A DNA stretch of 64,000 nucleotides from Acinetobacter chinensis (GCF_002165375.2 NZ_CP032134.1:2418001-2482000), one strand, 5' to 3'; numbered from the stretch's first letter, positions 1 through 8,871 are shown. Made by a program: numbers and translations. Notes: generated from the letters alone by a model not told the origin.

Positions 1-2
1 CT

Positions 3-1145
3 TTGGGTATCCGACATGGTTTTGGGCTGTATCTGGTTCCGATGAGCCATGAGTTTTCCTGGAACCATCAGGTATTCAGCCTGGCGATTGCCATGCAGAA
101 TCTGCTGTGGGGGGCGGTTCAGCCATTTACTGGTGCACTGGCAGATAAATACGGCAGTAAAATAGTTGTCGCTGTCGGAGGTGCGCTGTACACCATTGGA
201 CTGTTACTGATGTCAGTAAGCTCCTCCGCATGGTTACTCGACTTAAGTGCCGGACTGATCATTGGGATGGCGCTGTCTGCAACATCTTTTTCAGTGCTGC
301 TTTCTGCCGTTGGTCGTGCGGCACATCCATCACGGCGTGGTATGGCAATGGGTATTGCCAGTGCAGCAGGCTCATTCGGTCAGTTCATCATGCTGCCAAC
401 CACCCTGCTGTTGATTAAAAACTTCGGTTGGTCTTCTGCACTGGTCATCAGTGCAATTTTAGCTGCTCTGATCATACCACTGGCATGGATGCTGAAAGCA
501 CCCATGTATACAGATTCCAACTCAAAACAGGTCAGTCATAAGCCTGCTTTAAGCTTTAAACAGATTCTAAAAATTGCTTTTTCACATAAGCCTTTTATAT
601 GGCTGGCACTGGGTTTTTTAGTTTGCGGTTTTCAGGTGGTTTTTCTGGGTATTCATTTACCAGGATACCTGATCGATCACGGCTTTGATGCATCCACAGG
701 TACAGTTTTCCTGGCTTTGGTCGGTCTGTTTAATATTGTGGGAACATACAGTGCGGGCTTTTTAGGGGATAAATTTTCCAAACCTCACCTGCTCATGTGG
801 CTGTATGGGCTTCGTGGTATTGCGATCATTGCCTTTCTCGCATTGCCATTAACCACCTGGTCGGTTTATATTTTTGGAACAGTCATGGGGCTGTTATGGC
901 TGTCTACTGTCCCTCTGACCAATGGTATAGTCGCCAATATGTTTGGTGTTAAATATCTGACCATGCTCAGTGGAATCGTGTTTTTCACCCATCAGGTCGG
1001 TTCATTTTTTGGCGGATGGCTGGGCGGTCTGAATCATGATATAACAGGAAATTACAACATGATCTGGGCATGCTCCATTGTCCTGAGTGCTTTTGGTGTA
1101 CTGGTTCATTTCTTTGTCAATGAAAAGGCTGTCGTCGATGACTGA
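3..1145 (+). CDS. MFS transporter (5' end cut by window)
   Basis: Major facilitator superfamily inner-membrane permease; the substrate cannot be read from sequence. The visible 380 residues are strongly hydrophobic with about eleven membrane segments, so only the first segment and the N-terminus are likely missing to the left. The loop GALADKYGSK (residues about 44-53) fits the MFS motif A (GxLaDrxGxk) between helices 2 and 3, and the chain has the usual break around residues 165-195 between the two six-helix halves. The reading frame is open to the left edge, so the true start lies outside. The stop TGA overlaps the ATG of the next small ORF by 8 bp. The general look resembles the oxalate/formate-antiporter-like group, but that is only an impression. 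Confidence 0.9.
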   Translation: MGIRHGFGLYLVPMSHEFSWNHQVFSLAIAMQNLLWGAVQPFTGALADKYGSKIVVAVGGALYTIGLLLMSVSSSAWLLDLSAGLIIGMALSATSFSVLLSAVGRAAHPSRRGMAMGIASAAGSFGQFIMLPTTLLLIKNFGWSSALVISAILAALIIPLAWMLKAPMYTDSNSKQVSHKPALSFKQILKIAFSHKPFIWLALGFLVCGFQVVFLGIHLPGYLIDHGFDASTGTVFLALVGLFNIVGTYSAGFLGDKFSKPHLLMWLYGLRGIAIIAFLALPLTTWSVYIFGTVMGLLWLSTVPLTNGIVANMFGVKYLTMLSGIVFFTHQVGSFFGGWLGGLNHDITGNYNMIWACSIVLSAFGVLVHFFVNEKAVVDD

Positions 1146-1281
1146 TTCTGAAAACACACTGCCATGGCTGAAACTGGGGTTATGGACAGGATTGATGATC
1201 TGCATAGCTCTGTCTGCGCTACTTTGGCTGAATACGCCTGATCTGTTTGAATATTTTAATATGGCGTTTTGTGCGCATTAA
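1138..1281 (+). CDS. small single-pass membrane protein, unknown function
   Basis: A 47-residue ORF whose ATG overlaps the end of the upstream MFS gene by 8 bp (ATGACTGA, where the MFS stop is the final TGA). It has a short polar N-terminus (MTDSENTLPWLK), one hydrophobic segment (about residues 13-30) and a short tail ending in CAH. Tight overlap suggests translational coupling to the transporter, and the single helix suggests it sits in the inner membrane beside it. I do not recognise a family. It could be chance coding, since it is short and has no separate Shine-Dalgarno sequence. Confidence 0.5.
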   Translation: MTDSENTLPWLKLGLWTGLMICIALSALLWLNTPDLFEYFNMAFCAH

Positions 1282-1345
1282 AATTAATGCTCCAGCAAAA
1301 GTCAAAAAAAATCATTGATGGTATTCATATTTAACAGTGTAAAGT

Positions 1346-1383
1346 ACCTTCTCCCTTTGGGGGAAGGTTAGGATGAAGGGACG
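1346..1383. repeat. REP-like imperfect palindrome
   Basis: CCTTCTCCC-TTT-GGGGGAAGG forms a hairpin with one mismatch and is followed by TTAGGATGAAGGGA. The composition is G/C-richer than the flanks. It lies in the spacer between the convergent small membrane ORF and the LysR gene. Elements of the type CCTCTCCCtttGGGAGAGGGTTAGGATGAGGG are common extragenic palindromes in proteobacteria; only one copy is seen here, so repeat status rests on recognition, not on copies in this window. Confidence 0.45.
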
Positions 1384-1448
1384 TTCATTACAAGAACCCA
1401 TCCAATTGATGAACCATTTTCATCAGAAGTTTATTCAATCATAATCAT

Positions 1449-2390
1449 TCAACTTTTTTTAGCTGGACACTGATTTTCCATCTGCTTTAAATCCAGTACC
1501 TTAAACTGCTCAATCAGATGCTCAAGTAAAAAACGCACTGAAGGCATCATGCCCTGTCGGGACGTATAAACAATATAGATCACTCCCTTTGGCAAAGACC
1601 ATTCGGGCAATATTTCCTGTACCTGTCCACTGATCAGTTCATCTTTCACATAGACTTTGGGTAAGGATGCGATTCCCACACCTTTCATCACCGCTGCTTT
1701 CATCGCAGAAAAATTGTCCGTTTTTAAACGGGGATGAAACTCAATGTCATGGTAAACATTTTTCTGCTCAGGGCTCTGAAACAGCCAGACCTGTTTTGCT
1801 CCATGAAACCCAATACTGGGCAATGCCGACAGATCAGCAAAACTTTCGGGTTGTTTATAGCGGTTCAACAACTCAGGTACAGCCACCAGTACATGTTCCC
1901 AGGCATCCAGTTCACGGATAATCAGTTCACTGTCTTCAGGGGGCGTATTGCACACCCGCAAAGCCAGATCCACTCCTTCTTCAATCAGATCCACCCGCCG
2001 GTTGGTCGCCAGCAACTGAACTTCCACTCCGGTATATTTCTGCATATATTCAGCGATCATATCGCCCACTGGCATATTGACCAGTGCCACTGGACATGAA
2101 ATACGCACTAAGCCCGAAGGTTCATCAGTCAATGAACTCTGAATGAAATTTTCAGCTTGATCCACATCATTCAATATTTTCAAACAGTGCTGATAAAACT
2201 GCTGACCAATCTCAGTGACAGCAAATTTTCGGGTATTGCGCTGAATTAAACGGACACCTAAACGCCCTTCCAGTTCTGTTATACGACGGGACAGTTTGGA
2301 TTTAGTAATGCCCAGTGTTTCACTGGCTTTGGTAAAACCCTGATATTTAACAACCTGAACAAAATAATAATAGTCATTTAAATTCTGCAT
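1449..2390 (-). CDS. LysR-family transcriptional regulator
   Basis: LysR-type regulator of 313 residues, normal length for the family. The N-terminal winged helix-turn-helix covers residues about 4-62 with the recognition region FTKASETLGITKSKLSRRI. The rest (about 90-300) is the periplasmic-binding-like effector domain. It is transcribed away from the pirin gene across a 106-bp spacer, the classic LysR arrangement, so pirin is the likely target. The effector is unknown. The C-terminus QCPAKKS is an unremarkable tail. Confidence 0.93.
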   Translation of the reverse strand: MQNLNDYYYFVQVVKYQGFTKASETLGITKSKLSRRITELEGRLGVRLIQRNTRKFAVTEIGQQFYQHCLKILNDVDQAENFIQSSLTDEPSGLVRISCPVALVNMPVGDMIAEYMQKYTGVEVQLLATNRRVDLIEEGVDLALRVCNTPPEDSELIIRELDAWEHVLVAVPELLNRYKQPESFADLSALPSIGFHGAKQVWLFQSPEQKNVYHDIEFHPRLKTDNFSAMKAAVMKGVGIASLPKVYVKDELISGQVQEILPEWSLPKGVIYIVYTSRQGMMPSVRFLLEHLIEQFKVLDLKQMENQCPAKKS

Positions 2391-2496
2391 GATTGTTCCA
2401 TTTTTAGAAAATACTGTTGTACGCGTAACGCTTTATTCTGTCGTTTATACCTCAATTAACTGAGTAAGGTGAAATATAAATTTTGAGGAAGATACA
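2391..2496. promoter_or_regulatory. divergent LysR/pirin control region
   Basis: A 106-bp spacer between divergently transcribed lysR (left) and pirin (right). It must carry both promoters and probably the LysR operator. A good ribosome-binding sequence GAGGAAG precedes the pirin ATG at 2497 (spacing about 6). No exact T-N11-A palindrome can be singled out by eye. Confidence 0.5.
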
Positions 2497-3360
2497 ATGA
2501 AAACAATTGAAAAAGTATATACCAGCAACCGCAGTACCTGGGTCGGTGACGGCTTCCCGACCAACTCCATGCTACCCATGGAAGAAATGGGTAATGCCAC
2601 CAGTCCATTGCTGGTCATGGGTTATACCGAAAGCTATCCGTTCAGCCCAGCCACTCATCAGCGTGGTGTAGGGATGCATCCTCACCGCGGTTTTGAAACT
2701 GTGACCATTGTCTTTGAAGGTGAACTGGAACATCAGGATTCCAGAGGCAACAGCGGTAAGATTGGTAAAAATGAAGTGCAGTGGATGACTGCAGGTCGAG
2801 GTATTTTACATGCAGAACACCATTCGAAAGACTTTGCTCAGCGTGGTGGAAGCCTGGATATGATCCAGCTTTGGGTCAATCTGCCAGCCCATGCCAAAAT
2901 GACTGAACCCCGTTATCAGGAACTGACCGAAGCCAGTATTCCTGAGATTGAACTCACCGATGGGCATGGTTCAGTGCGGGTTATTTCAGGAAATTACATC
3001 CATGCGAACCGTACTGTTAAAGGTCCTGCCAGAACGTTCAGCCCCATCAATCTGCTGGACGTGAAGTTAAATGCAGAAAAGTCTGAAATGTTTCATTTCA
3101 ATCCTGCATGGAACAGCATTATTTTTATGTTGAGTGGTCAGGTTAAAATTGATGGTCAGAACTTTCATCACCTGCAAACAGTTTATTTAACCCATGAAGT
3201 TGATGCAGTCAGTATTGAGTGTACTGAAGATGCCAGACTGTTGATTGTGAGTGGTGAACCATTAAATGAGCCCATCGCAGCCCATGGTCCATTTGTAATG
3301 AACACCGAAGCTGAGATTCAACAAGCATTTGTAGATTTTCAAAATGGTCTGTTTGCTTAA
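2497..3360 (+). CDS. pirin family protein
   Basis: Bicupin protein of 287 residues. Pirins bind a metal in the N-terminal cupin; some act as quercetinases, others as redox-linked regulatory partners. The four expected metal ligands are present in the motif HPHRGFETV (His61, His63) and the downstream HAEHH (His105, Glu107), with the expected spacing. The N-terminal cupin covers about residues 20-130 and the C-terminal cupin about 175-285. The start is the ATG behind GAGGAAG. It is divergent from a LysR gene and followed by its own terminator, so it is monocistronic. Confidence 0.93.
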   Translation: MKTIEKVYTSNRSTWVGDGFPTNSMLPMEEMGNATSPLLVMGYTESYPFSPATHQRGVGMHPHRGFETVTIVFEGELEHQDSRGNSGKIGKNEVQWMTAGRGILHAEHHSKDFAQRGGSLDMIQLWVNLPAHAKMTEPRYQELTEASIPEIELTDGHGSVRVISGNYIHANRTVKGPARTFSPINLLDVKLNAEKSEMFHFNPAWNSIIFMLSGQVKIDGQNFHHLQTVYLTHEVDAVSIECTEDARLLIVSGEPLNEPIAAHGPFVMNTEAEIQQAFVDFQNGLFA

Positions 3361-3369
3361 TCCAACCAG

Positions 3370-3398
3370 GGAGCTAAAGCTGATTCAGCTCCTTTTTT
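3370..3398 (+). terminator. rho-independent terminator of pirin gene
   Basis: GGAGCT ... AGCTCC stem followed by TTTTTT, 9 nt after the pirin stop codon. Confidence 0.8.
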
Positions 3399-3523
3399 AT
3401 TGCTTTGGTAGATTGTTTTTCGATGAGTTTTATAATGATAAACATATCGTTCATTGAGATTTGTGCAAATACAGAACACGGCTATATTCATCCAATGAAG
3501 TGTTCATATGCGATGATATAATT

Positions 3524-3964
3524 TTGAATTTCACCATAAGCGTCATGGATTCAGACCATGATATTGCCCAGCTGACAGCGCTTCTTGATGAGCTTGGCTA
3601 CCCTGTTTCTGTCGAAAAGCTGCAAAAAAGATTAAAGATTATTGCTCATGAACCTCATTATTTTACTTTCGTTGCCTGTGACGCACAAAAAGTGATTGGT
3701 TTCATGGGATGTATCAAACAATATGCATGGCAATATGATGGCTTTTTACTCAGAATAGAAGCATTGATTATTAAACAGGAATACCGTAATCAAGGTTTAG
3801 GACATCAGTTTCTAAGTTTTATGGAAAACTTTGCACACGAACATGCAATCCATCAGATCATTTTAAACAGTGGCAATCGACCTGAAAGACAAGCTGCTCA
3901 TGCTTTTTATCTACAAAATGGTTTTAGCATCAGCTCAACAGGTTTTAGTAAAAAAATAGATTGA
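3524..3964 (+). CDS. GNAT family N-acetyltransferase
   Basis: Acetyl-CoA-dependent N-acetyltransferase of the GNAT fold; the acceptor is unknown. The acetyl-CoA pyrophosphate loop is visible as RNQGLGHQF (Q/RxxGxG/A motif), preceded by the beta-4 strand LRIEALIIKQEYR. The start is uncertain: the frame is open from a TTG at 3461, a TTG at 3524 gives (M)NFTISVMDSDHDIAQL, which looks like the normal first beta strand, and the first ATG is at 3545 and would cut into that strand. I chose 3524. No clear Shine-Dalgarno sequence precedes any of the three. About 40 bp separate it from the convergent ATPase gene. Confidence 0.8.
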   Translation: MNFTISVMDSDHDIAQLTALLDELGYPVSVEKLQKRLKIIAHEPHYFTFVACDAQKVIGFMGCIKQYAWQYDGFLLRIEALIIKQEYRNQGLGHQFLSFMENFAHEHAIHQIILNSGNRPERQAAHAFYLQNGFSISSTGFSKKID

Positions 3965-4003
3965 TCAAGACAACAATCGTTTTCTTAAGATTCTCAATTA
4001 TTT

Positions 4004-5101
4004 TTAATCCATTGCCACCACAACTGTTTCCCCATTTTTCTGATCCAGCTGAATATGCTGCAACTCACAATAACGACCAATCATTTCAGCCAGATCAGGC
4101 GAATGGCTCGTCACCCAGAGCTGAGTATACTGACTTGCTTCCGCAATCAGCATGGCAAGTGCAGGTAACAGATCAGGATGTAAACTGTTTTCAGGTTCAT
4201 TCAGTGCCATAAAGACTGGTGGCCGTGGACTGAGCAACGCCACTGCCAGACACAGAAAACGTAATGTCCCATCTGAAAATTCTGCACTTTCAAGTGGTCT
4301 TAATATTCCCTCACGCTTCATCATCATCTGAAAACGCCCACCCAGTTCTTCGACATAAAACTGTGCAGTGGGAAAGGCTTTTTCCAGGACAGCATATAAT
4401 GATTCAGTCTGCCCGCGTTCACGCAGCGTTTCAAAAGCCGCTGCCAGATTCGCACCATCATGCGCCAGAACAGGTGAACGTATCCCGACTTGTGGCACAC
4501 GCATGGGAGAATGTGCGCTGACCGAAAACTCGTGATAAAAACGCCAGTTTTTCATGGTTTCCCGTACCTGCGACACTTCGGGATACAGATGTGGATCGGA
4601 CAGCTGCCCAAAAATGGAATCTTCCTGTGTCAGTGTCATCGGATAGCTGATCCGTTCATTTTCAACATTTTTCAAAAATGCAGCTTGATTGATACGTTCC
4701 ATCAGCTGACTCATACGACGACGCTGATAACCACTGAGCCAGATATTTTCTTTTTTCACCAAGGGATCTAAAGCAAACAGACTGATCAATGGCTCAGGAA
4801 AACCTATTTCCATCTGGTAGTCATAATGCTGCATTTCAACTGATAAAATCATCCGCTTCGGATCTTTCGCCCTGTCCCCAGCCCGATGACCACCTGCCCA
4901 CATGACTTTCTGAATACCCCCTTCTTCTGCAATCGCCTGTGACAGCCGTCCATTGGCAGCCTCATGCAACAAGCGCACTGCTTTGTAGAGATTGGACTTT
5001 CCACAACCGTTTGCACCACTGATGATATTCAGCTGTTTTAAAGCTAAGTTCAGATTACGGACAGAACGGAAGCCCTGAATCGTGACAGACTGGATGGTCA
5101 T
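4004..5101 (-). CDS. RecF/SMC-like AAA family ATPase
   Basis: A 365-residue single-domain ABC-type ATPase of the RecF/SbcC-like group often annotated as AAA family ATPase. Walker A is GANGCGKS at residues 29-36. The Walker B region near the C-terminus reads MALNEPENSLHPDLL, where the usual Asp before Glu-Pro is Asn; the D-loop-like SLHPDLL and the following VTSHSPD (H-loop) are intact. There is no long coiled coil, unlike true SMC/RecN. It stands alone, so the partner is unknown; no nuclease (TOPRIM) domain is attached, which separates it from OLD nucleases. The biological role is not established. Confidence 0.85.
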   Translation of the reverse strand: MTIQSVTIQGFRSVRNLNLALKQLNIISGANGCGKSNLYKAVRLLHEAANGRLSQAIAEEGGIQKVMWAGGHRAGDRAKDPKRMILSVEMQHYDYQMEIGFPEPLISLFALDPLVKKENIWLSGYQRRRMSQLMERINQAAFLKNVENERISYPMTLTQEDSIFGQLSDPHLYPEVSQVRETMKNWRFYHEFSVSAHSPMRVPQVGIRSPVLAHDGANLAAAFETLRERGQTESLYAVLEKAFPTAQFYVEELGGRFQMMMKREGILRPLESAEFSDGTLRFLCLAVALLSPRPPVFMALNEPENSLHPDLLPALAMLIAEASQYTQLWVTSHSPDLAEMIGRYCELQHIQLDQKNGETVVVAMD

Positions 5102-5168
5102 GTAAATTGTCCAAATGTGGCATATAACAGGAATTTCACCTAGGTTTTAACGGTTCACGATATAAAAC

Positions 5169-6131
5169 TCAAGATGCGAAACGTACAAATTTTTGCTCAA
5201 CAACTTGATTACCCCATTGTTGTCCTTCCACTTCTTCAACCAATTGAAAACCAAAACGTTCATAGAGTTTTCGTGCAGCATTTAAACCTTTAAATGTCCA
5301 GAGATGTATTTCCCTGAACTGCTGTTCATCACAATGTTCTATTGCCTGTTGCAGTAACTGATGCCCTACTCCATGACCACGACAACCATCATCCAGAATA
5401 AACCATCTTAAATGTGCAATATTTCCGCCCAGATCCTGCCCATCAATCGCAACTGAACCCACGATGCGCTGATTCAGTTTTGCAGTCCATATCTGATTTA
5501 CAGCATGTTCCAGACGTCCTGAAAATTCAGCGATACCATGCGCCACCAGACTTTCAAAATACTGACCAAAATTTGAGGTTTGCGAATAGTACTGCGCATG
5601 CATTTCAGTAATACGTCCAATCATACCTGCCTGATAACCTGTACAAATTTCAATGGAATGATGTTGCTGTGAATGTGCCTGAGTCCGGTATTGCTTTAAT
5701 GCGACCGCATAGGCTTGTAAGCCTTGTGCTACGGACTGTTGCAAGCCAGGATTCAGGTATTGCAATGCGGCACTCACTTGCATTTTTCCAAAATCATGAA
5801 TCTGTGCAACCGTCTCCCGTCCTTTTTCAGTCAACTTTAAATATTTTACCCGTGCATCTTCTTCTGCAATGCTTTCCTGTAATTCACCTGCCTGCAATAA
5901 TTTCGCGATCATTCGACTGATGCTTGATTTTTCCAGACCTAAAAACTGTGCCAATTGTGCCGATGTGACCTGTTGTTTTTCATCAATTTCAATCAATGCA
6001 TGCACAGCGGATGCGGAATAATCCGTTGCAGCCAGGGTACTTTGCATAAAACCCAGCTCACGCACCATTTCACGAGAGGCCTGGCGTATATCGGCAATAA
6101 TTTTGTCCTTAGATTCCAATGTGAATACCAT
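5169..6131 (-). CDS. MarR regulator / GNAT acetyltransferase fusion
   Basis: A 320-residue two-domain protein. Residues about 10-145 are a MarR winged helix-turn-helix (recognition part around TSAQLAQFLGLEKSSISRMI, wing DARVKYLKLTEKG). Residues about 160-320 are a GNAT domain with the acetyl-CoA loop CRGHGVGHQLL (R251-G256). Fusions of this kind are known in several proteobacteria; their acetyl acceptor is generally unknown. Two near-identical palindromes lie immediately upstream (6133-6149 and 6164-6180), which suggests negative autoregulation. The gene is monocistronic, with the sthA terminator upstream of the operator region. Confidence 0.92.
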   Translation of the reverse strand: MVFTLESKDKIIADIRQASREMVRELGFMQSTLAATDYSASAVHALIEIDEKQQVTSAQLAQFLGLEKSSISRMIAKLLQAGELQESIAEEDARVKYLKLTEKGRETVAQIHDFGKMQVSAALQYLNPGLQQSVAQGLQAYAVALKQYRTQAHSQQHHSIEICTGYQAGMIGRITEMHAQYYSQTSNFGQYFESLVAHGIAEFSGRLEHAVNQIWTAKLNQRIVGSVAIDGQDLGGNIAHLRWFILDDGCRGHGVGHQLLQQAIEHCDEQQFREIHLWTFKGLNAARKLYERFGFQLVEEVEGQQWGNQVVEQKFVRFAS

Positions 6132-6132
6132 T

Positions 6133-6180
6133 AGTTGTGCAATACAACCATATTCTCACAAGAAGTTGTGCTATGCAACT
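6133..6180. promoter_or_regulatory. two palindromic operators, probable MarR sites
   Basis: Two direct copies of a 17-bp palindromic motif: AGTTGTGCAATACAACC (6133-6149; perfect GTTGT-5-ACAAC arms) and AGTTGTGCTATGCAACT (6164-6180; perfect AGTTG/CAACT arms). The centres are 31 bp apart, close to three helical turns. They start 2 bp upstream of the MarR-GNAT start codon, the usual place for MarR self-repression. That the fusion protein binds here is inference. Confidence 0.7.
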
Positions 6181-6187
6181 ATTGGCA

Positions 6188-6220
6188 ATAAAAAAACCCG
6201 CAAGCCTGAACTTACGGGTT
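6188..6220 (-). terminator. rho-independent terminator of sthA
   Basis: On the minus strand AACCCGTAAG - TTCAGG - CTTGCGGGTT (one mismatch) followed by TTTTTTT. It lies 14 bp after the sthA stop. Confidence 0.85.
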
Positions 6221-6233
6221 AAATAAAACGGTA

Positions 6234-7649
6234 TCAGAACAAACGGTTCATACCGTTCAATGTCGCTACACGATACGCTTCTGCCATAGTCGGATAGTTA
6301 AATGTCGTTTCCACAAAATACTTGATCGTATTGTTTCCACTCTGCATCACGGCTTGACCAATATGGATAATTTCCGCTGCATTGTTACCAAAACAATGGA
6401 CACCCAGTAATTCCAGAGTATCACGATGGAACAGGATTTTAAGCTCACCCACTGTATCACCGGTAATCTGTGCACGTGCCAGATGACGGAAAGATGCCTG
6501 ACCCACTTCATACGGAATTTTTTCTTCAGTCAGCTGACTTTCAGTTTTACCGAAGAATGAAATTTCTGGAATGGTATAAATACCTGTCGGAATATCTTTA
6601 ACCGGTTTCACATCCAGTTCGCCAGACATGTTTGAACCCGCACAGCGTCCCTGGTCATAAGCCGCCGAAGCCAGAGATGGCCAGCCAATCACATCACCTG
6701 CTGCGTAGATATTATCCACTTCAGTCTGATACTGATCATTAACTGAAAGCTGACCACGGCTGTTTGGGGTAATGCCGACATTTTCCAGACCTAAGCCGTC
6801 AGTATTTCCTGAACGCCCGTTACACCACAGAATTGCATCTGCTTTAATTTTTTTACCGCTTTGCAGGTGCATCACGACGTGATCATCAAAAGTTTCCAGA
6901 TGATCAATCTGTTCATTATGGCGAATCAGTACGCCCTGTTCACGTAAGTGATAAGACAGTGCATCGGCAATTTCATCATCCAGATAGCTCAGAAGCTGAT
7001 GTTGGGTGTTGATGAGATCAACTTTATGATCCAGACCAATGAAAATGGATGCATATTCACAACCAATCACGCCCGCGCCATAAATAATGATTTTATGAAT
7101 TGTGAAATCCAGATCCAGAATTTTGTCTGAATCAAAAACACGCGGATGATTAAAGTCCAGTCCCTGAGGATGGTAAGGACGGCTACCTGTAGCCACAACC
7201 ATCTGACCGAAACCTAAAGTTTCCTTAATGCCATCTTCACCGAAAATATGAACGGTATTTTTGTCCTGGATATAGGCACGACCATGATATACATCAATAT
7301 TGTTACGGTCATAAAAACGTGAATGCGTATCGACCTGTTGCTGAATCACCTTGTGTGCATTACGCAGCACCTGTTTCATGGTGAACTGCTTCCAGTCGCC
7401 CACTTTTTTGAACATCGGATCACGCTGATAACGGATAATGCTTGATACCGTCTGACGCAGTGCCTTACTTGGAATGGTACCTACATGCGTACAGTTACCA
7501 CCGAGCTGCTCACGGATATCTACAATCGCAACACGTTTGCCCGATTTTGCCAGCTTCATTGCCGCGCCTTCACCAGCAGGACCAGAGCCAAGTACGACTG
7601 CATCGTATTTCACATAATTTCCGCTGACGACTTCTTTCTTACGTGGCAT
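6234..7649 (-). CDS. sthA: soluble pyridine nucleotide transhydrogenase
   Basis: Si-specific NAD(P)+ transhydrogenase, a cytosolic FAD flavoprotein that moves hydride between NADPH and NAD+. It has 471 residues, the family length. FAD site GSGPAGEGAA at 21-30; the region GGNCTHVGTIPSKALR keeps one Cys (Cys53) while the second cysteine of the disulfide reductases is absent, which is the SthA hallmark distinguishing it from dihydrolipoamide dehydrogenase. The NAD-binding GxGxxG is IYGAGVIGCEYAS. The C-terminal dimer domain ends in NGMNRLF. Start ATG follows a strong AAGGAG. It is divergent from lipA. Confidence 0.95.
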   Translation of the reverse strand: MPRKKEVVSGNYVKYDAVVLGSGPAGEGAAMKLAKSGKRVAIVDIREQLGGNCTHVGTIPSKALRQTVSSIIRYQRDPMFKKVGDWKQFTMKQVLRNAHKVIQQQVDTHSRFYDRNNIDVYHGRAYIQDKNTVHIFGEDGIKETLGFGQMVVATGSRPYHPQGLDFNHPRVFDSDKILDLDFTIHKIIIYGAGVIGCEYASIFIGLDHKVDLINTQHQLLSYLDDEIADALSYHLREQGVLIRHNEQIDHLETFDDHVVMHLQSGKKIKADAILWCNGRSGNTDGLGLENVGITPNSRGQLSVNDQYQTEVDNIYAAGDVIGWPSLASAAYDQGRCAGSNMSGELDVKPVKDIPTGIYTIPEISFFGKTESQLTEEKIPYEVGQASFRHLARAQITGDTVGELKILFHRDTLELLGVHCFGNNAAEIIHIGQAVMQSGNNTIKYFVETTFNYPTMAEAYRVATLNGMNRLF

Positions 7650-7846
7650 TCAAAGCTCCTTATACAAAATTCTATCTATATATCTGCGGTATTATGACCT
7701 AAGTTATGCCATTTTGCTGTATTTAGTCAGCATATATTATGTGATAGCCACATTTAGGAAATGAATAGTGTTTTTACCCCATCATTTCCCATTTCGGCTA
7801 TAATAAGTGGAAATATCCCCCGTCAAAAACAGTGGAAAAGTTGAAT

Positions 7847-8860
7847 ATGTCAGAGAACCGTAAACCTGAACAGGGTGTTAAATTGCGTGGTGCCGAAAAA
7901 GTTGCACGTATTCCTGTAAAAGTTATTCCAACGGTTGAAACGCCTCGAAAGCCAGACTGGATTCGTGTCAAAATGGCTGCGCCTGATGAAGTTCAACGCA
8001 TTAAAACCACCTTACGTGCACAAAAATTACATACCGTCTGTGAAGAAGCAGCCTGCCCAAACCTGCCTGAATGTTTTGGTGGCGGTACTGCAACCTTTAT
8101 GATCATGGGTGATATCTGTACCCGTCGCTGCCCTTTCTGCGATGTTGCACATGGTCGTCCAAATGCGCTTGATCCTGATGAACCGCGTCACATGGCAGAA
8201 ACCATTGCCAACCTTGGTTTAAAATATGCTGTGATTACGTCTGTTGACCGTGATGACCTCATGGATGGTGGCGCACAGCACTTTGTGGACTGTATTAAAG
8301 AAGCCCGTTCACTCAGCCCTAAAACGTTGCTGGAAATTTTAGTTCCTGACTTCCGTGGTCGTATGGATATTGCACTGCGCATCATGACGGAATGTCCACC
8401 GGATGTATTTAACCACAATATTGAAACTGTACCTCGCCTGTATAAAGCCATGCGCCCAGGTTCAGATTATCAGCACTCTTTAAATCTTCTGAAAATGTTT
8501 AAAGAATACTGCCCTGATGTGCCAACCAAATGTGGTCTGATGGTGGGTATTGGTGAAACTGAAGAAGAAGTGATCGCTCTGCTGGATGATCTGCATGCTC
8601 ATGGTGTGGACTACGTGACGATTGGTCAGTATCTGCAACCCTCTAAAGAGCATGCGCCAATTGACCGTTTTGTAACGCCAGAAGAGTTTGAGCGTTATAC
8701 CGAACATGGTCAGAAACTGGGTTTCCGCAATATCTGGGCTGCGCCTATGGTGCGTTCAAGTTATTTTGCTGACCGTCAGTACTATGGAGAACCCGTTCCT
8801 GCGGTACGCCGTAAAACTGATCCTGCAAAGAAAATTGCTGTTCAGACCATTGAAGCCTAA
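7847..8860 (+). CDS. lipA: lipoyl synthase
   Basis: Radical-SAM enzyme that inserts two sulfurs into protein-bound octanoyl groups to form lipoyl cofactor for the 2-oxoacid dehydrogenases. The auxiliary cluster cysteines are in CEEAACPNLPEC (CX4CX5C) and the radical-SAM cluster in CTRRCPFC (CX3CX2C). 337 residues from the ATG at 7847, the start chosen because it gives MSENRKPEQG; an in-frame GTG at 7832 would add five residues. The usual partner lipB is not adjacent. Divergent from sthA across about 200 bp. Confidence 0.95.
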   Translation: MSENRKPEQGVKLRGAEKVARIPVKVIPTVETPRKPDWIRVKMAAPDEVQRIKTTLRAQKLHTVCEEAACPNLPECFGGGTATFMIMGDICTRRCPFCDVAHGRPNALDPDEPRHMAETIANLGLKYAVITSVDRDDLMDGGAQHFVDCIKEARSLSPKTLLEILVPDFRGRMDIALRIMTECPPDVFNHNIETVPRLYKAMRPGSDYQHSLNLLKMFKEYCPDVPTKCGLMVGIGETEEEVIALLDDLHAHGVDYVTIGQYLQPSKEHAPIDRFVTPEEFERYTEHGQKLGFRNIWAAPMVRSSYFADRQYYGEPVPAVRRKTDPAKKIAVQTIEA

Positions 8861-8871
8861 GCAGGCTGAAT

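Noticed and set aside
4004..5101. Anti-phage defence gene (OLD/Gabija-like ATPase)
   Set aside because: The ATPase has no TOPRIM nuclease domain, no helicase or nuclease partner beside it, and its neighbours are housekeeping-type genes.
6234..7649. Dihydrolipoamide dehydrogenase next to lipA
   Set aside because: The redox-active cysteine pair is missing (only Cys53), which is diagnostic of SthA; the adjacency to lipA is coincidental.
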